A stretch of 64,000 bases of DNA from NCBI RefSeq assembly GCF_024347215.1, contig NZ_AP025282.1, positions 3,286,001 to 3,350,000 of the forward strand, written 5' to 3'. A program made the position numbers and the translations under genes. Positions 61,470 to 64,000 of the stretch are shown here, in pieces (position 1 is the stretch's first letter; every line of letters begins with the position of its first letter). A model generated the notes under the pieces. That model was not told the DNA's origin and ran no database searches. It saw only the letters and a list, made by a program, of their open reading frames with translations. Source of the stretch: Aliamphritea ceti (lineage in GTDB: Bacteria > Pseudomonadota > Gammaproteobacteria > Pseudomonadales > Balneatricaceae).

Positions 61470-62663
61470 TCAGATGTCGATAACATCAAACTCAACTTCA
61501 GGGCTTACATCCGCATCGTAATCGACGCCATCAACACCAAAGCCAAACAGCTTCAGGAACTCATCCTTATACAGCTGATAATCGGTCAGCTCGAATAAGT
61601 TCTCAGAAGTAACCTGAGCCCATAGCGCCTGGCACTTCTGCTGGATATCATCACGCAATTCCCAGTCATCCATACGCAGACGGTTTTCAGCATCAACCTG
61701 ACCGGTAGAACCTGCAATTGCAGAATCGAATAAACGGTAAACCTGATCCATACAACCTTCATGCACACCTTCCGCACGCATGATCTTGAAGACCATAGAC
61801 AGATACAAAGGCATAACAGGAATCGCAGAACTCGCCTGAGTTACAACAGACTTCAGCACAGCTACATTAGCGCTACCGCCAGTCTTACCCAGAGTCTCAT
61901 TCAATGCAGTTGCTGCACGGTCAACGTCTTTCTTCGCCTGACCCAGTGCACCGTCCCAGTAAATCGGCCAGGTAATTTCAGTACCGATGTAGCTGTAAGC
62001 AACTGTCTTACAACCTTCAGCCAGAACACCCGCTTCGTTCAGCTGGTTAATCCACAGCTCCCAATCTTCACCGCCCATAACTGTAACAGTATTAGCGATC
62101 TCTTCATCAGTCGCCGGCTCAACTTCTGCATCAATGATAACGTCTTTGTTAGTATCGATAGCAGTCGAACGGTATACCTCACCGATTGGCTTCAGGCAGG
62201 AACGGATAACTTCACCGGTTTCCGGCATTTTACGCACTGGAGATGCCAGTGAGTAAACCACCATATCAATCTGACCTAAGTCTTCTTTGATCAGATCAAT
62301 AGTCTTTTGCTTTGCTTCATTCGAAAACGCATCGCCATTCAGGCTCCTTGCGTACAAACCTGCTTCATGTGCTTTTTTGTCAAAAGCGGCAGCGTTGTAC
62401 CAGCCAGCTGTACCGGTTTTACGCTCTGTCGCTGGCTTCTCAAAAAATACACCTATGGTAGCTGCACCACAGCCAAATGCTGCTGTAATCCGCGAAGACA
62501 TGCCGTAACCACTGGAGGACCCTACAACCAAAACACGCTTAGGACCGTTCTCGATCGCGCCTTTTGATTTAGTTAAATCGATCTGCTCCTGAATGTTCTG
62601 CTCACAACCGACAGGGTGAGTGGTGGTACAAATAAAACCGCGAATCTTTGGTTTGATAATCAT
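61470..62663 (-). CDS. fabV: enoyl-[acyl-carrier-protein] reductase FabV
   Basis: A 397-residue NADH-dependent enoyl reductase of type II fatty acid synthesis, resistant to triclosan in characterised members. Motifs: KPKIRGFICTTTHPVGCEQN, the NAD-binding VLVVGSSSGYGMSSRITAAF, and the FabV active site Y-x8-K in YWDGALGQAK. The C-terminal LFGFGVDGVDYDADVSPEVE is typical. The gene is single, converging on the efflux operon. Confidence 0.97.
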   Translation of the reverse strand: MIIKPKIRGFICTTTHPVGCEQNIQEQIDLTKSKGAIENGPKRVLVVGSSSGYGMSSRITAAFGCGAATIGVFFEKPATERKTGTAGWYNAAAFDKKAHEAGLYARSLNGDAFSNEAKQKTIDLIKEDLGQIDMVVYSLASPVRKMPETGEVIRSCLKPIGEVYRSTAIDTNKDVIIDAEVEPATDEEIANTVTVMGGEDWELWINQLNEAGVLAEGCKTVAYSYIGTEITWPIYWDGALGQAKKDVDRAATALNETLGKTGGSANVAVLKSVVTQASSAIPVMPLYLSMVFKIMRAEGVHEGCMDQVYRLFDSAIAGSTGQVDAENRLRMDDWELRDDIQQKCQALWAQVTSENLFELTDYQLYKDEFLKLFGFGVDGVDYDADVSPEVEFDVIDI

Positions 62664-62958
62664 TAGCTATCCACTTTGGTAAGTGCACGCCGGGCGGGCC
62701 TCACATTCCGGTGAGATGCCCCTAAAACGTACGAAACTTTAAAACAGCGGCTAAAGATACCTGATTTTGGCATTTTAAGGAACCTTTAGAGTGTTATAGC
62801 AGGGTCAGCTTCATGCCTTTCAGCGTCATTTACGTACACTTACAAGTCACTGAAATAAAGGAATTTAGGCTCTGTTTTCATAACAGCCTGGCTATATTAT
62901 TCAACCGCTTCAGGATTACAGCCCTGCCCTTGCTCTGCCTAAGAAAACAACAGGCAAC

Positions 62959-62992
62959 AAAAAAGCCGCGCGGTCTCCCGGGCGGCTTTTTC
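62959..62992 (-). terminator. terminator after etfA
   Basis: Stem AAAAAGCCGC / GCGGCTTTTT with a 12-base loop, 14 bases past the etfA stop; T-run on both strands. The gap 62664-62958 holds no gene or other clear signal. Confidence 0.85.
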
Positions 62993-63005
62993 TGATCGGC
63001 TGTTA

Positions 63006-63935
63006 TTACAGCTTACTGTCCAGTTCAGGAACAGCTTCAAACAGGTCTGCTACCAGGCCGTAATCGGCAACCTGGAAGATAGGCGCTTCGTCGTCTTTGT
63101 TGATCGCAACAATGACTTTAGAGTCCTTCATACCTGCCAGGTGCTGGATCGCACCGGAGATACCAACTGCAACGTACAGATCAGGTGCAACAATCTTACC
63201 TGTCTGGCCAACCTGCATGTCGTTTGGTACGAAACCGGCATCAACAGCAGCACGGGATGCACCAACAGCTGCACCCAGCTTGTCAGCAACAGAATCCAGC
63301 ATTGCGAAGTTTTCGCCGTTACCCATACCACGACCACCGGAAACGATAATCTTAGCAGAGGTCAGTTCAGGACGGTCGCTCTGAGCAACTTCATCACTTA
63401 CGAACGTAGACAGGCCTGCATCGTGTGCAGCAGCAACAGCTTCAACAGCCGCGCTACCACCTTCAGCAGCAGCTGGCTCGAAAGCAGTGCTACGAACAGT
63501 GATAACCTTGATAGCATCCAGAGCTTTAACAGTCGCAATCGCGTTACCCGCATAGATAGGACGACCGAAAGTGTCAGCGCTATCAACACGCAGGATGTCA
63601 GAGATCTGACCTACGTCCAGCAGCGCAGCAGCGCGTGGCAGAACGTTTTTAGTTTCTGGAGTAGAAGTAGCCATGATGTGGGAATAACCAGCACCCACTT
63701 CAGCAATCAGCTTAGCAACGTTTTCAGCCAGCTGGTTTGCGTAAACAGCATTGTCTGCAACCAGGACCTTAGAAACGCCAGCAACTTTCGCTGCTTCTTC
63801 AGCCGCAGCCTGACAAGCGCTACCAGCAACCAGTACGTCGATGTCACCACCAACTTGCTGAGCAGCTGTTACCGCGTGCAGTGTAGCTGCTTTCAGCGTT
63901 GAATTATCGTGTTCTGCAATGATTAACGTAGCCAT
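63006..63935 (-). CDS. etfA: electron transfer flavoprotein subunit alpha
   Basis: A 309-residue EtfA, partner of EtfB, passing electrons from acyl-CoA and other dehydrogenases to the quinone pool through ETF-QO. The N-terminal adenine nucleotide-like domain starts LIIAEHDNSTLKAATLHAVT. The C-terminal FAD domain contains KIIVSGGRGMGNGENFAMLD, GQTGKIVAPDLYVAVGISGA, HLAGMKDSKVIVAINKDDEA and PIFQVADYGLVADLFEAVPE. The start overlaps the etfB stop (TGATGG). Confidence 0.97.
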   Translation of the reverse strand: MATLIIAEHDNSTLKAATLHAVTAAQQVGGDIDVLVAGSACQAAAEEAAKVAGVSKVLVADNAVYANQLAENVAKLIAEVGAGYSHIMATSTPETKNVLPRAAALLDVGQISDILRVDSADTFGRPIYAGNAIATVKALDAIKVITVRSTAFEPAAAEGGSAAVEAVAAAHDAGLSTFVSDEVAQSDRPELTSAKIIVSGGRGMGNGENFAMLDSVADKLGAAVGASRAAVDAGFVPNDMQVGQTGKIVAPDLYVAVGISGAIQHLAGMKDSKVIVAINKDDEAPIFQVADYGLVADLFEAVPELDSKL

Positions 63936-64000
63936 CAGATCACCTTCGCTTCGTTCTTCAGTTTTTCTACCAGCTCGTCAACGCTCGCCACCTTGATACC
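63935..64000 (-). CDS. etfB: electron transfer flavoprotein subunit beta, 5' part outside window
   Basis: Only the last 21 codons and the stop are present: GIKVASVDELVEKLKNEAKV then Ile and TGA. This is the usual C-terminal tail of EtfB. The stop overlaps the etfA start, a normal arrangement of the etfBA operon. Confidence 0.88.
   Translation of the reverse strand, partial: GIKVASVDELVEKLKNEAKVI

Overview
The window looks like the chromosome of a marine gammaproteobacterium, most likely an Oceanospirillales/Oceanospirillaceae-type organism. This is an inference from the gene set (FabV, RlmF, an RND efflux operon, a hybrid cobalamin cluster, an EtfAB pair) and from a G+C content that looks close to 50 percent. 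No rRNA, tRNA, prophage or CRISPR array was seen.

Left part (1-4.7 kb): a partial GFA-family gene, an RDD membrane protein, ribonuclease Z whose frame is broken by a one-base shift, a 1-Cys peroxiredoxin, a DUF3127 protein, YjdM/PhnA and a small P-loop kinase.

About 5.0-10.9 kb: an AT-richer array of integron gene cassettes, all read on the minus strand and separated by attC-like sites, with no integrase in the window (a CALIN-type array). Cassettes carry a Coa1-like membrane protein, a VOC protein, a stretch without a gene, a GFA protein, unknown small proteins, a DUF1963 protein (frameshifted), an EamA transporter and an Imm41-like protein with an internal stop. At 10.9-12.1 kb lie palindromes, a lipoprotein gene and a decayed copy of the 3' end of the neighbouring cbiX gene.

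12.1-39.3 kb: one long minus-strand cobalamin operon. It is headed by a cobalamin riboswitch and starts with cobalt uptake genes (DUF4198 protein, CbiM, NikL/CbiL-like protein, CbiQ, CbiO). An MFS transporter with a His-rich tail follows, then a ChlI-ChlD fusion, CobO, CobB, CbiD, CobK, CbiC/CobH, CobL (CbiET), CobI, CbiG, CobJ, CobM, CobW, CobN, CobQ, CbiB/CobD, CobC and a His-rich CbiX. It mixes early-cobalt (CbiX, CbiG, CbiD) and late-cobalt (CobN plus ChlID) genes and lacks recognisable cobG or cobF. The nucleotide-loop genes are not in this window. Two copies of a structured ~108-bp repeat sit between cobM and cobJ. A transcription terminator lies after cbiX.

39.4-53.9 kb: ordinary chromosomal genes: a chemoreceptor, queE, hisC, a GGDEF protein with a degenerate motif, a DUF1127 gene divergent from a MocR regulator with clear operator repeats, rlmF, a three-gene ATP-grasp / 7TM transglutaminase-like / retropepsin-like operon, an NfeD-SPFH pair and an isochorismatase-like hydrolase.

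54.1-64 kb: an EamA transporter, a TetR-MFP-RND-TolC efflux operon, fabV, and etfA with the end of etfB.
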